Made by a program: the position numbers and the translations under genes. The notes below the pieces were generated by a model. The model did no database searches and was not told the DNA's origin. It saw only the letters and a list, made by a program, of their open reading frames with translations. Positions 49,010-49,045 of a DNA stretch of 49,045 nucleotides are shown here, one piece after another. The DNA is taken from the NCBI GenBank assembly GCA_937916395.1, contig CALFTN010000036.1, forward strand, positions 1 to 49,045, read 5' to 3'. Positions within the stretch are counted from its first letter, which is position 1; the number at the start of each line of letters is the position of its first letter. The DNA is from an uncultured Clostridia bacterium. GTDB taxonomy: Bacteria > Bacillota > Clostridia > Oscillospirales > Acutalibacteraceae.

Positions 49010-49045
49010 ATGAAAACTTTATATATGATTGGTGGCACTATGGGA
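49010..49045 (+). CDS. Start of a P-loop protein, cut by the window edge
   Basis: ATG at 49010 (another in frame at 49007) after TAGGTG. Twelve codons are visible, MKTLYMIGGTMG, the opening of a small P-loop kinase-like protein (GGTMG should lead into a GKT Walker A). Nothing more can be said. Confidence 0.6.
   Translation, partial: MKTLYMIGGTMG

Overview
The window is almost entirely one large integrative and conjugative element (ICE) of about 45.6 kb, roughly 2058-47703, in a low-GC Gram-positive genome. The style points to a gut-type clostridium (Oscillospiraceae/Lachnospiraceae): AGGAGG-like ribosome binding sites, PrgI/VirB4/VirD4 conjugation genes, a MobP3-like relaxase, YodL/DUF3846, DUF4314, DUF4320, DUF6133 and SpoVG-type ICE proteins, and a BspA-like surface gene in the more GC-rich left flank. 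Apart from one small gene, every ICE gene is on the minus strand. I see no antibiotic resistance cargo. The species is an inference.

Left flank (1-2057): the start of a secreted BspA-like surface protein gene, a degenerate 3' fragment of a tRNA-Pro, and an MNT-type antitoxin gene whose HEPN partner is reduced to 12 codons. Right flank (47704-49045): the 3' half of a tRNA-Pro(CGG) with its terminator, an alpha/beta hydrolase and the start of a P-loop protein. The two tRNA fragments align without gaps (39 of 52 bases). A tighter direct repeat (19 bp exact, 35 of 40 bp overall) sits just outside the integrases at 2054-2093 and beyond lexA at 47681-47720; a third copy lies inside the helicase gene. 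The inner repeats are my preferred ICE ends, with the tRNA fragments marking an older or outer island.

Layout from left to right: two overlapping tyrosine integrases (2102-4728); coupling protein, TOPRIM protein, relaxase and ribbon-helix-helix partner (4799-9335) beside a likely oriT; a replication or regulation block (9538-10393); small accessory genes (10410-13106); the conjugation core of NlpC/P60 hydrolase, VirB4, a VirB4-like N-terminal protein, PrgI and VirB6-like protein (13121-17825); SLOG-type and XRE regulators; a VirB2-like protein (19318-19659); a 1472-residue repeat adhesin and a Cys-rich membrane protein; and a complete Tad (Flp) pilus operon for a single-membrane cell (25185-31519). 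Then come SpoVG, YodL/DUF3846, AbrB, two solitary DNA methyltransferases with two Api92-like paralogues between them (31539-38188), small ICE proteins, a DinG-type helicase (40028-42295), a sigma-like factor (42752-43303), and an SOS cassette: S24-like protein, zinc ribbon, ImmA/IrrE protease, YolD-like protein, Y-family polymerase and LexA (43817-47548).

Working model: LexA, ImmA/IrrE and XRE regulators sense DNA damage or competition; the sigma-like factor and helicase sit behind two long, highly structured leaders (42296-42751 and 43304-43560); relaxase, coupling protein and the VirB-type channel move DNA; the Tad pilus and adhesin probably make cell contact; the methyltransferases probably protect the DNA on entry. 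The most unusual points are the Tad pilus operon built into a conjugation element, and the structured RNA leaders.
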